This document shows positions 8,623 to 16,592 of a stretch of DNA of 64,000 bases, in pieces. Made by a program: the position numbers and the translations under genes. Under the pieces are notes generated by a model, which was not told the origin of the DNA, did no database searches, and saw only the letters and a program-made list of their open reading frames with translations. Position 1 is the first letter of the stretch. The number at the start of each line of letters is the position of its first letter. Source of the DNA: Streptomyces pseudovenezuelae (lineage in GTDB: Bacteria; Actinomycetota; Actinomycetes; Streptomycetales; Streptomycetaceae); contig NZ_JARXVH010000012.1 of assembly GCF_029892565.1 (NCBI RefSeq), forward strand, positions 62,001-126,000. The letters are read 5' to 3'.

Positions 8623-8994
8623 ATGGCCGCCGACCGTCACCACCACCGCCGACGCCGTGTCACCACCATCGCCACCGCCGTGGCAGCCGTCGCCCTGACC
8701 GCCGGGCTCGCCACCGGATGTGACCCCGACGACCCCGGCAGCGTGAGCGACTCGCTGGACTGTGCGCGCAACTACGACGACTTCGTCGACGGTCTCAGGG
8801 CGATCCATGAGACGCCGGACTCCCAGAAGCTCGACGAGATCGAGGTCAGGACCGACGACAGCAAGGTCGGGAAGGCCGTGCGCGAGTTGAACAAGGCGAT
8901 CGCCGACTACAACAAGGCCGTCCTGAACGGCGAGCACCCCGACTCCGACGAGATCGACAAGGCGGCCGACAAGTTCAAGGACGTGTGCTCGTAG
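8623..8994 (+). CDS. Small secreted or lipoprotein, helical
   Basis: The product is 123 aa, preceded by GAGGGG at 8609-8614. The N-terminus is very basic (HHHRRRR), followed by a hydrophobic stretch ending LATGC at about residue 33, which resembles a lipobox. The mature part is acidic and predicted helical (repeated KxxxEL and DKAADKF patterns), with only a few other Cys. I do not recognise a family with known function; similar small helical exported proteins are common in Streptomyces. It is transcribed divergently from rlmN, with 142 bp between them, and faces cdsA. Its 3' end carries a short tandem duplication. Confidence 0.7.
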   Translation: MAADRHHHRRRRVTTIATAVAAVALTAGLATGCDPDDPGSVSDSLDCARNYDDFVDGLRAIHETPDSQKLDEIEVRTDDSKVGKAVRELNKAIADYNKAVLNGEHPDSDEIDKAADKFKDVCS

Positions 8995-9018
8995 GACGTG
9001 TACTCGTAGGACGTGCGA

Positions 9019-9050
9019 GAGCCCCCGCCCGAGAAGAAGGGCGAGGGCTC
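9019..9050. terminator. Bidirectional hairpin between convergent lipoprotein gene and cdsA
   Basis: Arms 9019-9030 (GAGCCCCCGCCC) and 9039-9050 (GGGCGAGGGCTC) pair over 12 bp with one mismatch around an 8-nt A/G loop. Both convergent genes end within about 35 bp. Confidence 0.7.
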
Positions 9051-9083
9051 CACAGGTCACACCGGTCACACAGGGTCGTTCCG

Positions 9084-10205
9084 TCAGCCCGAGCCCACGA
9101 ACAGCACCAGCAGCAGCCAGACCACCGGGGCCGTCGGCAGGAGCGAGTCCAGGCGGTCCATGATGCCGCCGTGGCCCGGCAGCAGCGTGCCCATGTCCTT
9201 GATGCCGAGGTCCCGCTTGATCATCGACTCGCCGAGGTCGCCCAGCGTGGCACTGGCCGCGACCGCGAGGCCGAGCAGGAGGCCCTGCCACCAGGTGCCG
9301 TCGTCGATCAGGAACTGCATGAGCAGCGCCCCCGCCACCATGGCGAAGCTCACCGCGCCGAACAGCCCCTCGCGGGTCTTGCCGGGGCTGATGCGCGGGG
9401 CGAGCTTGTGCCGGCCGAACCGCCAGCCGACGGCGTACGCGCCCGTATCGCTCACCACGGTCAGCACCAGGAACGTCAGGACCCGCCAGGGCCCGTCGTC
9501 GGCGGTCAGCATCATCGCGACGAACGTGGCCAGGAACGGCACGTAGAAGGCCGCGAAGACGCCCGCCGTGACGTCCTTGAGGTAGCCCTCCGGCGGCTCC
9601 GTCATACGCCATACGAGGACGGCGAGCGCCGTGAGCGCCATGGCGACCCAGGCCCCCTCGGCGCCCCGCACGTACCCGGAGACGACCATCGCCGCGCCGC
9701 CGAGCGCCAGCGGGACCAAGGGCGCCTTGATGCCCTTGCGCTCCTGGAGCCGACTGGTCAGCTCCCAGAGGCCGACGACGACGGCGACCGCTATCACCCC
9801 GACGAAGGCGGCCTTGACGACGAACAGGGACGCGACGATCACGGCACCGAGCCCGACGCCGACTCCTATGGCCGCACCCAGGTCGCGTCCCGCGCTCTTC
9901 TTCTGCGGGCGGGGCGCCGGCTGCGGGGCGTCGGGCATGGGCTCCGGATTCTGCGGCGCGGCGTAGTGCTGCGCCTGCGGCGATTCGTCGCGGAACAAGG
10001 GACCGCTCAGCCGAGCGGCCCCCTGGTCGTCATCCTGGTCTCCGCCGTACGCGGGTCCGTCGGGCACGATGGGCATGGGGCGAGTCTGCTGCGCCTCAGG
10101 CGCATCATAGGCGGGACCCGCCGGGGCAGCCCCCTGGACAGGCCCCTGGTCGGACGGCCCCCAGTACCCGGTCTGTGGCGGCGCCCCCCAGGAAGAGTCG
10201 TTCAT
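9084..10205 (-). CDS. cdsA: Phosphatidate cytidylyltransferase
   Basis: The product is 373 aa. It makes CDP-diacylglycerol from phosphatidic acid and CTP, the branch point for cardiolipin, PI and PE. The first 110 residues are a Pro/Gln/Gly-rich cytoplasmic extension not found in enteric CdsA. They are followed by about 8 membrane segments and the CDS signature SMIKRDLGIKDMG...LPGHGGIMDRLD near the C-terminus, with all conserved acidic and basic residues in place. Its ATG shares one base with the TGA of frr (TGATG), so translation is coupled. Confidence 0.93.
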   Translation of the reverse strand: MNDSSWGAPPQTGYWGPSDQGPVQGAAPAGPAYDAPEAQQTRPMPIVPDGPAYGGDQDDDQGAARLSGPLFRDESPQAQHYAAPQNPEPMPDAPQPAPRPQKKSAGRDLGAAIGVGVGLGAVIVASLFVVKAAFVGVIAVAVVVGLWELTSRLQERKGIKAPLVPLALGGAAMVVSGYVRGAEGAWVAMALTALAVLVWRMTEPPEGYLKDVTAGVFAAFYVPFLATFVAMMLTADDGPWRVLTFLVLTVVSDTGAYAVGWRFGRHKLAPRISPGKTREGLFGAVSFAMVAGALLMQFLIDDGTWWQGLLLGLAVAASATLGDLGESMIKRDLGIKDMGTLLPGHGGIMDRLDSLLPTAPVVWLLLVLFVGSG

Positions 10206-10762
10206 CAGACCTCGAGCAGCTCCGCTTCCTTGTGCTTCAGGAGCTCGTCCACCTGGGCGACGTACTTGTGCGTGGTGTCGTCGAGCTCCTTCTCCGCACG
10301 GCGGCCCTCGTCCTCACCGATCTCGCCGTCCTTGATCAGCTTGTCGATGGTGTCCTTGGCCTTGCGGCGCACGGAGCGGATCGAGATCTTGGAGTCCTCG
10401 GCCTTGGTCCGGGCGACCTTGATGTAGTCCTTGCGGCGCTCCTCGGTCAGCTCGGGGAACACCACCCGGATGATGTTGCCGTCGTTGCTCGGGTTGACGC
10501 CCAGGTCCGAGTCGCGGATCGCCTGCTCGATGTTGCGCATGGCGGTCTTGTCGAACGGGGTCACCACCGCCATCCGCGGCTCCGGCACGGAGAACGAAGC
10601 CAGCTGGTTGATCGGCGTCGGCGCACCGTAGTAGTCGGCCACGATCTTGTTGAACATCGCCGGGTGCGCTCGACCGGTACGGATCGCGGCGAAGTCCTCC
10701 TTGGCGACCACGACGGCCTTCTCCATCTTCTCCTCGGCCTCGAGGAGGGTCTCTTCGATCAC
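10205..10762 (-). CDS. frr: Ribosome recycling factor
   Basis: The product is 185 aa, full length for RRF. With EF-G it splits post-termination ribosomes. The N-terminal helix IEETLLEAEEKMEKAV, the segment RTGRAHP and the C-terminal helical KELDD...VDELLKHKEAELLEV are typical. The start is one of two adjacent GTG codons (10765 or 10762); 10762 gives the usual length. It overlaps cdsA by one base and lies 147 bp after pyrH, in the conserved rpsB-tsf-pyrH-frr-cdsA order. Confidence 0.95.
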   Translation of the reverse strand: MIEETLLEAEEKMEKAVVVAKEDFAAIRTGRAHPAMFNKIVADYYGAPTPINQLASFSVPEPRMAVVTPFDKTAMRNIEQAIRDSDLGVNPSNDGNIIRVVFPELTEERRKDYIKVARTKAEDSKISIRSVRRKAKDTIDKLIKDGEIGEDEGRRAEKELDDTTHKYVAQVDELLKHKEAELLEV

Positions 10763-10909
10763 CACTTGCTCCTGCGTGTCTTGAGTGAGGCCCGGCTGCG
10801 GTTCCTTGATGGGGCGGCGGCCGGCTGCGTCGCGTCTTCTTTCTGCACGGTTCCCGACCGGCGGGACATTGTCCATCCCCCGGTCAGGGTCCGTGGGTGG
10901 TGTTGCCCG

Positions 10910-11668
10910 TCAGTCCCGGCCGCCCTGTTCACCCACCAGCGTGCCGATCTTCTCACCCTTGACGGCGCGGGCGATATTGCCCTCGGCCAGAAGCTCGAAG
11001 ACCAGGATCGGAAGCTTGTTGTCGCGGCACAGCGTGATGGCGGTCATGTCGGCGACCTTAAGGTCGCGGGTGATGACCTCGCCGTAGCTGAGGGAGTCGA
11101 ATCGGACGGCCTCGGGGTTGGCCTTCGGGTCGGAGTCGTAGACCCCGTCCACGCCGTTCTTGCCCATCAGCAGCGCCTCGGCGTCGATCTCCAGGGCGCG
11201 CTGGGCGGCGGTGGTGTCGGTGGAGAAGTACGGCATGCCCATACCGGCGCCGAAGATGACCACGCGGCCCTTCTCCAGGTGGCGCACGGCGCGCAGCGGG
11301 ATGTACGGCTCGGCGACCTGGCCCATGGTGATGGCGGTCTGCACCCGGCTGTCGATGCCCTCCTTCTCCAGGAAGTCCTGGAGGGCGAGGCAGTTCATGA
11401 CCGTGCCGAGCATGCCCATGTAGTCCGAGCGGGCCCGGTCCATGCCGCGCTGCTGGAGTTCGGCGCCGCGGAAGAAGTTGCCGCCGCCGATGACGACGGC
11501 GACCTGGGCGCCGTCCCGCACGACGGCCGCGATCTCGCGGGCGATCTTGTGCACCACGTCCGGGTCGACGCCCAGGCCCCCGCCGCCGGAGAAGGCCTCT
11601 CCGGACAGCTTCAACATGAACCGGCCGCGTACTTTGCCGTCGTCGCTCTTCTGGGGCTTGGTGGTCAT
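10910..11668 (-). CDS. pyrH: Uridylate kinase
   Basis: The product is 252 aa, an amino-acid-kinase fold. The N-terminal nucleotide loop is LKLSGEAFSGGGGLG, followed by VVIGGGNFFRG, the UMP-binding DYMGMLGTVMN and ATP-site segment KNGVDGVYDSDP. It phosphorylates UMP to UDP for pyrimidine and RNA synthesis and is feedback-controlled in bacteria. The ATG at 11668 is preceded by GGCGGGATCTCCC. The gene is separated from tsf by 190 bp holding a terminator and a long palindrome, so it probably has its own promoter or depends on read-through. Confidence 0.95.
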   Translation of the reverse strand: MTTKPQKSDDGKVRGRFMLKLSGEAFSGGGGLGVDPDVVHKIAREIAAVVRDGAQVAVVIGGGNFFRGAELQQRGMDRARSDYMGMLGTVMNCLALQDFLEKEGIDSRVQTAITMGQVAEPYIPLRAVRHLEKGRVVIFGAGMGMPYFSTDTTAAQRALEIDAEALLMGKNGVDGVYDSDPKANPEAVRFDSLSYGEVITRDLKVADMTAITLCRDNKLPILVFELLAEGNIARAVKGEKIGTLVGEQGGRD

Positions 11669-11697
11669 GGGAGATCCCGCCTCTTTCACGTCGTGCA

Positions 11698-11756
11698 CAT
11701 ACAAAGAAGGCCACTGCCGGTGGGGTGTCGATCGCATCCCATGCTCGGCAATGGCC
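11698..11756 (-). terminator. Rho-independent-type terminator after rpsB-tsf
   Basis: On the minus strand GGCCATTGCCG (11746-11756) pairs with CGGCAGTGGCC (11709-11719), with one G-U pair. A second inner stem (GGGATG/CACCCC) sits within the loop, and the T-rich tract TTCTTTGT follows. It comes about 100 nt after the tsf stop and 40 nt before the pyrH start, so it can act as a terminator or attenuator between them. Confidence 0.7.
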
Positions 11757-11778
11757 TCCTCGTCAGATCTGCTGTCGT

Positions 11779-11800
11779 CCGTCACGCGCGCGCGTGACGG
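11779..11800. repeat. 22-bp perfect palindrome in the tsf-pyrH gap
   Basis: The core GTCACGCGCGCGCGTGAC (11781-11798) is self-complementary, and two more flanking bases on each side keep the symmetry. It lies 58 bp downstream of the tsf stop, upstream of the terminator above. It could be a first hairpin in the 3' UTR or a protein-binding operator for pyrH; no U-tract follows it. Confidence 0.6.
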
Positions 11801-11857
11801 CGTACCGGACGACTGCGTCCGACCCTATCGGGGCCGGGCGCCGATCGCGGCACGGAC

Positions 11858-12694
11858 TCAGATGCCGACCTTGATGCGCGTGAAGCGCTTCAGGGTGACA
11901 CCGGCCTCGTCCAGGATCTTCTGGACGGACTTCTTGGGGTCGAGCGCGTAGGGCTGACCGAGCAGCGTCGCGTCCTTGAAGAAACCGTTGACGCGACCCT
12001 CGACGATCTTCGCGATCGCGGCCTCGGGCTTGCCCTCGGCGCGGGTGGTCTCCTCGGCGACACGGCGCTCGGACTCGACGACCTCGGCCGGCACGTCCTC
12101 CTTGGCCAGGTACTTCGGCGCGAAGGCGGCGATGTGCTGGGCGACGCCCCTGGCGACCTCGGCGTTCGGCTTGTCGAACTCGACCAGGACACCGATCTGC
12201 GGGGGCAGGTCGGGCATCGTGCGGTGCATGTACGCGGTCACGAAGCCGTCGGCGAACGCCGCGAAGCGGTCCAGGACGATCTTCTCGCCGAGGTTGGCGT
12301 TGGCCTCGTCCACGAACGCCTGGACGGTCTTGCCGGCCTCGATCTCGGAGGCGAGCAGGGCGGCCAGGTCGGCCGGAGCGGTCTTGGCGACGTGCTCGGC
12401 GATCTGGTTGGCGACGACCTGGAACTTCTCGCTCTTGGCGACGAAGTCCGTCTCGCACTTCAGCTCGACCAGCACGCCGGAGGAGTTGTCGTCGGCGATG
12501 ACGGAGACCACGGCGCCGTTCTCGGCGGAGCGGCCCTCGCGCTTGGCGACGCCCTTCTGGCCCTTGATACGGAGCGCCTCGACGGCCTTCTCGACGTTGC
12601 CGTCGGCCTCGTCCAGCGCCTTCTTGCAGTCCATCATGCCGGCGCCGGTGAGCTCACGAAGCTTCTTGACGTCGGCGGCGGTGTAGTTCGCCAT
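11858..12694 (-). CDS. tsf: Translation elongation factor Ts
   Basis: The product is 278 aa. The N-terminal UBA-like domain is VKKLRELTGAGMMDCKKAL, and the core carries the TDFVAKSEKF motif (Asp-Phe inserting into EF-Tu) typical of EF-Ts. It exchanges GDP on EF-Tu. The gene lies 181 bp downstream of rpsB, across a large hairpin that probably tunes its level relative to S2. Confidence 0.96.
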   Translation of the reverse strand: MANYTAADVKKLRELTGAGMMDCKKALDEADGNVEKAVEALRIKGQKGVAKREGRSAENGAVVSVIADDNSSGVLVELKCETDFVAKSEKFQVVANQIAEHVAKTAPADLAALLASEIEAGKTVQAFVDEANANLGEKIVLDRFAAFADGFVTAYMHRTMPDLPPQIGVLVEFDKPNAEVARGVAQHIAAFAPKYLAKEDVPAEVVESERRVAEETTRAEGKPEAAIAKIVEGRVNGFFKDATLLGQPYALDPKKSVQKILDEAGVTLKRFTRIKVGI

Positions 12695-12796
12695 GAGTCT
12701 GTGAATCTTTCTGGAAGTCTGGAAGATCGAAGATCTACGGGGTCCACGACCCCCGTCTAGTCGGGGGCCGCTGACTCTCCGCCGACCTACAGGTGA

Positions 12797-12857
12797 ACGG
12801 CGGGAGCGGACTTCACCGCGCCCGAAGGCGCTTCTGATGCAGTACCGCTCCCGCCGT
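12797..12857 (-). terminator. Large hairpin (attenuator-like) between rpsB and tsf
   Basis: ACGGCGGGAGCGG (12797-12809) is perfectly complementary to 12845-12857, a 13-bp stem. The 35-nt loop itself holds a GCGCC/GGCGC mini-hairpin with a tetraloop. It begins 18 nt after the rpsB stop. A partial terminator here would make tsf transcript less abundant than rpsB transcript. No U-tract is present, as is usual in this genus. Confidence 0.65.
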
Positions 12858-12875
12858 CAACACTGACGCTTACGG

Positions 12876-13877
12876 TCAGGCCTGCTCGACGTCCGCGGCC
12901 GGAGCCTCAGCAGCCGGAGCCTCGGCCTCGGGGGCCTCAGCAGCCGGAGCCTCAGCAGCCTCGGCGGCAGGCGCCTCGGCCTCGGGGGCCTCGACAGCGG
13001 CCTCGACGGCAGCCGGAGCCTCGGCCTGCTCGGCGTCGGCGACCTTCTCGGTCTCGGCAGAGGTCTGCACCTCGGCCTCGGCCGCCGGAGCCTCGTCCGC
13101 CTTCTTCTCACCCTCGAGCAGGTCGCGCTCCCACGCGGCCAGCGGCTCGCCCGCGGCCTTGTCGCCCTTGCCCTCGGTGGCGACACCGGAGCGGGAGATG
13201 AGGCCCTCGGCGACCGCGTCCGCGATCACACGGGTGAGCAGGGTGACGGAGCGGATCGCGTCGTCGTTGCCCGGGATCTTGTAGTCGACCTCGTCGGGGT
13301 CACAGTTGGTGTCGAGGATGGCGACGACCGGGATGTTGAGCTTCCGGGCCTCACCGACCGCGATGTGCTCCTTCTTGGTGTCCACGATCCAGACGGCGCT
13401 GGGCACCTTGGACATCTCGCGGATACCACCGAGGGTCTTCTCCAGCTTGGCCTTCTCGCGCGAGAGCACGAGAAGCTCCTTCTTGGTGAGACCGGACGCG
13501 GCGACGTCCTCGAAGTCGATCTGCTCAAGCTCCTTGAGGCGCTGCAGACGCTTGTAGACGGTGGAGAAGTTGGTGAGCATGCCGCCCAGCCAGCGCTGGT
13601 TGACGAAGGGCATGCCGACGCGGGTGGCCTGCTCGGCGATGGCCTCCTGCGCCTGCTTCTTCGTGCCGACGAACATGACCGTGCCGCCGTGGGCGACGGT
13701 CTCCTTGACGAACTCGTAGGCGCGGTCGATGTACGACAGCGACTGGAGCAGGTCGATGATGTAGATGCCGTTGCGCTCCGTGAAGATGAACCGCTTCATC
13801 TTCGGGTTCCAACGACGGGTCTGGTGACCGAAGTGGACGCCGCTTTCCAGCAGCTCCCGCATCGTGACGACGGCCAT
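12876..13877 (-). CDS. rpsB: 30S ribosomal protein S2
   Basis: The product is 333 aa. The first 260 residues are a standard S2 (MRELLESGVHFGHQTRRWNP; IVDTKKEHIAV; NIPVVAILDTN). The last 70 residues are a low-complexity tail of Ala, Glu and Pro repeats (AEAPAAEAPEAE-like units), an extension seen in actinobacterial S2 proteins but not in enteric S2. It assembles late in the small subunit and is needed for S1/SD recognition. The ATG at 13877 is preceded by AAGGAG at 7-8 nt. Confidence 0.95.
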   Translation of the reverse strand: MAVVTMRELLESGVHFGHQTRRWNPKMKRFIFTERNGIYIIDLLQSLSYIDRAYEFVKETVAHGGTVMFVGTKKQAQEAIAEQATRVGMPFVNQRWLGGMLTNFSTVYKRLQRLKELEQIDFEDVAASGLTKKELLVLSREKAKLEKTLGGIREMSKVPSAVWIVDTKKEHIAVGEARKLNIPVVAILDTNCDPDEVDYKIPGNDDAIRSVTLLTRVIADAVAEGLISRSGVATEGKGDKAAGEPLAAWERDLLEGEKKADEAPAAEAEVQTSAETEKVADAEQAEAPAAVEAAVEAPEAEAPAAEAAEAPAAEAPEAEAPAAEAPAADVEQA

Positions 13878-14140
13878 GGCCGTACTCCTTGGTGTTCTCG
13901 GTTCTGCCGCGGATGCCGGACGGCTTCCGCGCCTGACGCCCACATGCGCCGTGCCACGAGGGACCGAGGGGCGCTGACAGGGACCGTTGCCGGCCGCGTG
14001 TCGGGGCGTGCGAAGTCGACCCGGTGACCCGGATCGCCAGAAGAAGTGTACGGGACCCTGGAGGTACCGGGTGACGCCGCTGTCCACAACCGGGGAGTAG
14101 TCCACAGATCCCGGCCATGATCGCCGGACCACGAGACCGT

Positions 14141-14154
14141 TCTCGCATGCGAGA
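14141..14154. repeat. 14-bp palindrome over the M23-like gene start
   Basis: TCTCGCATGCGAGA is a perfect palindrome whose central ATG (14147) is the preferred start codon of the M23-like gene. If the gene starts at 14117 instead, the palindrome is coding. It could bind a dimeric regulator or fold over the start codon in the mRNA. Confidence 0.45.
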
Positions 14155-14761
14155 GAAGCGATGTACACGGCTGTGGAAGCGATACGCGAGGCTGGTGGTA
14201 GCCCTGCTACTGGGCTCGGCGCCAGCCCTCCTGGCCCCATGGGCCCGAGCGGACGCCCAGCCACCACCCCCCGACCCGGGCGAGCGGGCCCCGGCGATCG
14301 GACGGGCCTGGCCGGTGGGCACCCGGCCAACGGTCCTACGAGGATGGGAGCCACCGGCGACGGTGTACGGCCCCGGTCACCGCGGCGTGGACCTGGCCGC
14401 CACCCCGGGAACTCCGGTGCGCGCGGTAGCCGCCGGCCGGGTCTCCTTCGCGGGCCGTGTGGCCGGCCGGGGCGTGGTCTCCGTGGAACTGACCGGCACA
14501 GACGTACGCACGACATATGAACCGGTACGGGCGTCAGTGAAGAAGGGCGACGCGGTGGCGGCCGCCGAGCCGGTAGGCACAGTGGAACCAACGGCCACGC
14601 ACTGCCCGGTCACCTGCGTGCACTGGGGCCTGTTGCGAGGCGACGCCTACCTGGACCCGCTCACCCTGCTGCCACCCTGGCTACTACACACGGGCCCGTC
14701 CCGCCTGCTCCCGGTCCTGGACGTACCGCTGCCGCCGGAGTCGGCCTCGTACGCAGGGTGA
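14147..14761 (+). CDS. Exported M23-like (LytM fold) protein with altered HxH motif
   Basis: The product is about 204 aa (214 aa if ATG 14117 is used). The signal peptide has basic RLWKRYAR, then VVALLLGSAPALLAPWARA. The M23 domain shows GHRGVDLAA (His and Asp zinc ligands) and RVSFAGRVAGRGVVSVE. The usual HxH motif near the end reads CVHWG: the zinc-ligand His remains but the first, catalytic-base His is Cys. It may therefore be a non-hydrolytic activator or a Cys variant. The start codon at 14147 lies inside a palindrome. It is divergent from rpsB. Confidence 0.8.
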   Translation: MREKRCTRLWKRYARLVVALLLGSAPALLAPWARADAQPPPPDPGERAPAIGRAWPVGTRPTVLRGWEPPATVYGPGHRGVDLAATPGTPVRAVAAGRVSFAGRVAGRGVVSVELTGTDVRTTYEPVRASVKKGDAVAAAEPVGTVEPTATHCPVTCVHWGLLRGDAYLDPLTLLPPWLLHTGPSRLLPVLDVPLPPESASYAG

Positions 14762-14803
14762 CGCCGCGCGTGGTCAACCCGTGGACCCCAACGCCGCGCC
14801 CCG

Positions 14804-15394
14804 TCAGCCCCGCACACCCCGAAGCGCCATGCTCACCGCCGCGTTCGTGATCACCGACGGCTCCTCGGCCGCGCCGAGTTCGATCCGGCGGACGGCCGCG
14901 TCCACGACGCCCTGGAGCATCATCGCCGCGAGGCGGGGCTGTTCGTGGCCCAGTTCCGCCAGGGCCTCGACGATCATCGCGACGAGGCCGCCGTGTGCGG
15001 CGCGGATCTTCTCCCGGGCGCCCGCGTCCAGTTCGCTCGCGGAGATGGCCACGACGGCGCGGTGGCGCCGGTCGCCGACCAGGGCCAGCTGCCGGCGGAC
15101 GTACGCCTCGACCTTGCCCTCGGCCGTCTCCGCCCGCTCCATGGCCGCCTCGACCTCCGCGGCCCAGACCGGGAAGTCGACCTCGCACAGCTCCTCGACC
15201 ACGGCGGCCCTCGACCGGAAGTACTCGTACACGGACGAGCGCGCGAGCCCCGTCCGCTCGGCGAGCGCGGGGAAGGTCAGCGCCTCCGTCCCGCCCTCGG
15301 ACAGCAGGGACCGCGCCGCGTCCAGCAGGGCGGCTCGCTGCATCGACCGATGCTCGGCCACGGAGGCCGCTCGAATCCTTGGCACGTCAACCAC
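14804..15394 (-). CDS. TetR/AcrR family transcriptional regulator
   Basis: The product is 196 aa. The N-terminal helix-turn-helix (about residues 20-66, LLDAARSLLSEGG...FPALAERTGLARSSVYEYFRSR) is a clear TetR DNA-binding domain. The C-terminal helical part would be the ligand pocket and dimer interface and has no recognisable motif. The target and ligand are unknown; its neighbours are whiG upstream (85 bp away) and the convergent M23-like gene. No obvious palindrome was seen at its own start. Confidence 0.85.
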   Translation of the reverse strand: MVDVPRIRAASVAEHRSMQRAALLDAARSLLSEGGTEALTFPALAERTGLARSSVYEYFRSRAAVVEELCEVDFPVWAAEVEAAMERAETAEGKVEAYVRRQLALVGDRRHRAVVAISASELDAGAREKIRAAHGGLVAMIVEALAELGHEQPRLAAMMLQGVVDAAVRRIELGAAEEPSVITNAAVSMALRGVRG

Positions 15395-15479
15395 TCTACG
15401 GACGTGCCTCGCCGGGCGGGAGTCTCTCCACCGGGACGGGCGTCACTCGCCCTCGCTCCAGCGGGCGGCACCCCACCGC

Positions 15480-16322
15480 TCAGCGGCCGAAACTCGCCAG
15501 CTTCGCGCGCAGCTGCAGCACCGACTTGGTGTGGATCTGGCTGACCCGGCTCTCGGTGACACCGAGCACGTTCCCGATCTCGGCGAGGGTGAGGCCCTCG
15601 TAGTAGTAGAGCGTGACGACGGTCTTCTCGCGGTCGGGCAGGGTGTTGATCGCCCGCGCCAGGAAGCGTCTCAGCTCCCGGTCCTCGGCCACCTCCACCG
15701 GGTTGTCCGCGGCGGTGTCCTCCAGCGTGTCCATCAGGCTGAGCCGGTCGCCGCCCTCGCCTCCGACGTGCAGCAGCTCCTCCAGCGCCACCACGTTCGC
15801 CAGCGACAACTGGCTGAACACCGCGTGGAGTTCGTCCACCTGGATGCCCAGCTCGGCGGCCACCTCCCCCTCCGACGGGGTCCGCCGCAGCCGCGCCTCC
15901 AGGGTCGCGTACGCCCGCTCCACGTTCCGCGCCTTCTGCCGCACGGACCGCGGGATCCAGTCCAGCGCCCTGAGTTCGTCGATCATCGCGCCCCGGATCC
16001 GCGTGATCGCGTACGTCTCGAACTTGATCTCCCGGTCGACGTCGAACTTCTCGATCGCGTCGATGAGCCCGAACACCCCCGAGGAGACGAAGTCGGCCTG
16101 CTCCACGTTGGGCGGCAGACCGACGCTGACCCGTCCCGCCACGTACTTCACCAACGGCGAGTAGTGCAGGATCAGCTGCTCCCGCAGCCGCTCGTCGCCC
16201 GTCGCCTTGTACGACCGCCACAGTTCGTCGAGCGTCGAGGGAGCGGGCGGTCGCACGCTGCCACCGTCGCGGGCGGCTGGCGGGATCGCCGCCCGGTCGG
16301 ACCCGGAAGTGTGCTGGGGCAT
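15480..16322 (-). CDS. whiG: Sporulation sigma factor WhiG (FliA family)
   Basis: This 280-aa sigma-70 family protein lacks region 1.1. Region 2 is LRGHYSP-like LILHYSPLVKYVAGRVSVGLP with FDVDREIKFETYAITRIRGAMIDELR. Region 3 follows WIPRSVRQKAR, and region 4 has EKTVVTLYYYEGLTLAEIGNVLGVTESRVSQIHTKSV. This matches WhiG, the motility-type sigma that starts the switch of aerial hyphae to spores and is held by the anti-sigma RsiG with c-di-GMP. ATG 16322 gives the usual 280 residues; an upstream in-frame ATG at 16412 is less likely. It is flanked by dprA and a TetR gene. Confidence 0.96.
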   Translation of the reverse strand: MPQHTSGSDRAAIPPAARDGGSVRPPAPSTLDELWRSYKATGDERLREQLILHYSPLVKYVAGRVSVGLPPNVEQADFVSSGVFGLIDAIEKFDVDREIKFETYAITRIRGAMIDELRALDWIPRSVRQKARNVERAYATLEARLRRTPSEGEVAAELGIQVDELHAVFSQLSLANVVALEELLHVGGEGGDRLSLMDTLEDTAADNPVEVAEDRELRRFLARAINTLPDREKTVVTLYYYEGLTLAEIGNVLGVTESRVSQIHTKSVLQLRAKLASFGR

Positions 16323-16516
16323 TCGTCGCCTTGTGCCGTTCTGCCGTGAATCGGGGCTGCCTGGGTGAGCTGTCGGTCTGATGTCGAGTTGCCTGTCTGC
16401 GTCGGAATTCACGTGAGCGTAGCGTGACTGGAGTGTCGCGGTGAGCGATGGCGGGCGCCCGAGGTGTACCCGAAGGTGTCCCGTCGACCACTCACCGCGT
16501 CAAGACAGTCGCTCTA

Positions 16517-16528
16517 AGTGATCATCAC
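16517..16528. promoter_or_regulatory. BldD-like site upstream of whiG
   Basis: AGTGATCATCAC contains the AGTGA...TCAC inverted half-sites described for BldD, and its last 11 bases are a perfect palindrome. It lies about 195 bp upstream of the whiG start in the whiG-dprA gap. whiG is a known BldD target in Streptomyces; that this copy is the functional site is inference. Confidence 0.5.
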
Positions 16529-16592
16529 GGAGCGCCAACTGCCGGGATTTCCAAAGGTGTCCGGCCTCCCCCGGACGGCCGAACACGCTCGG

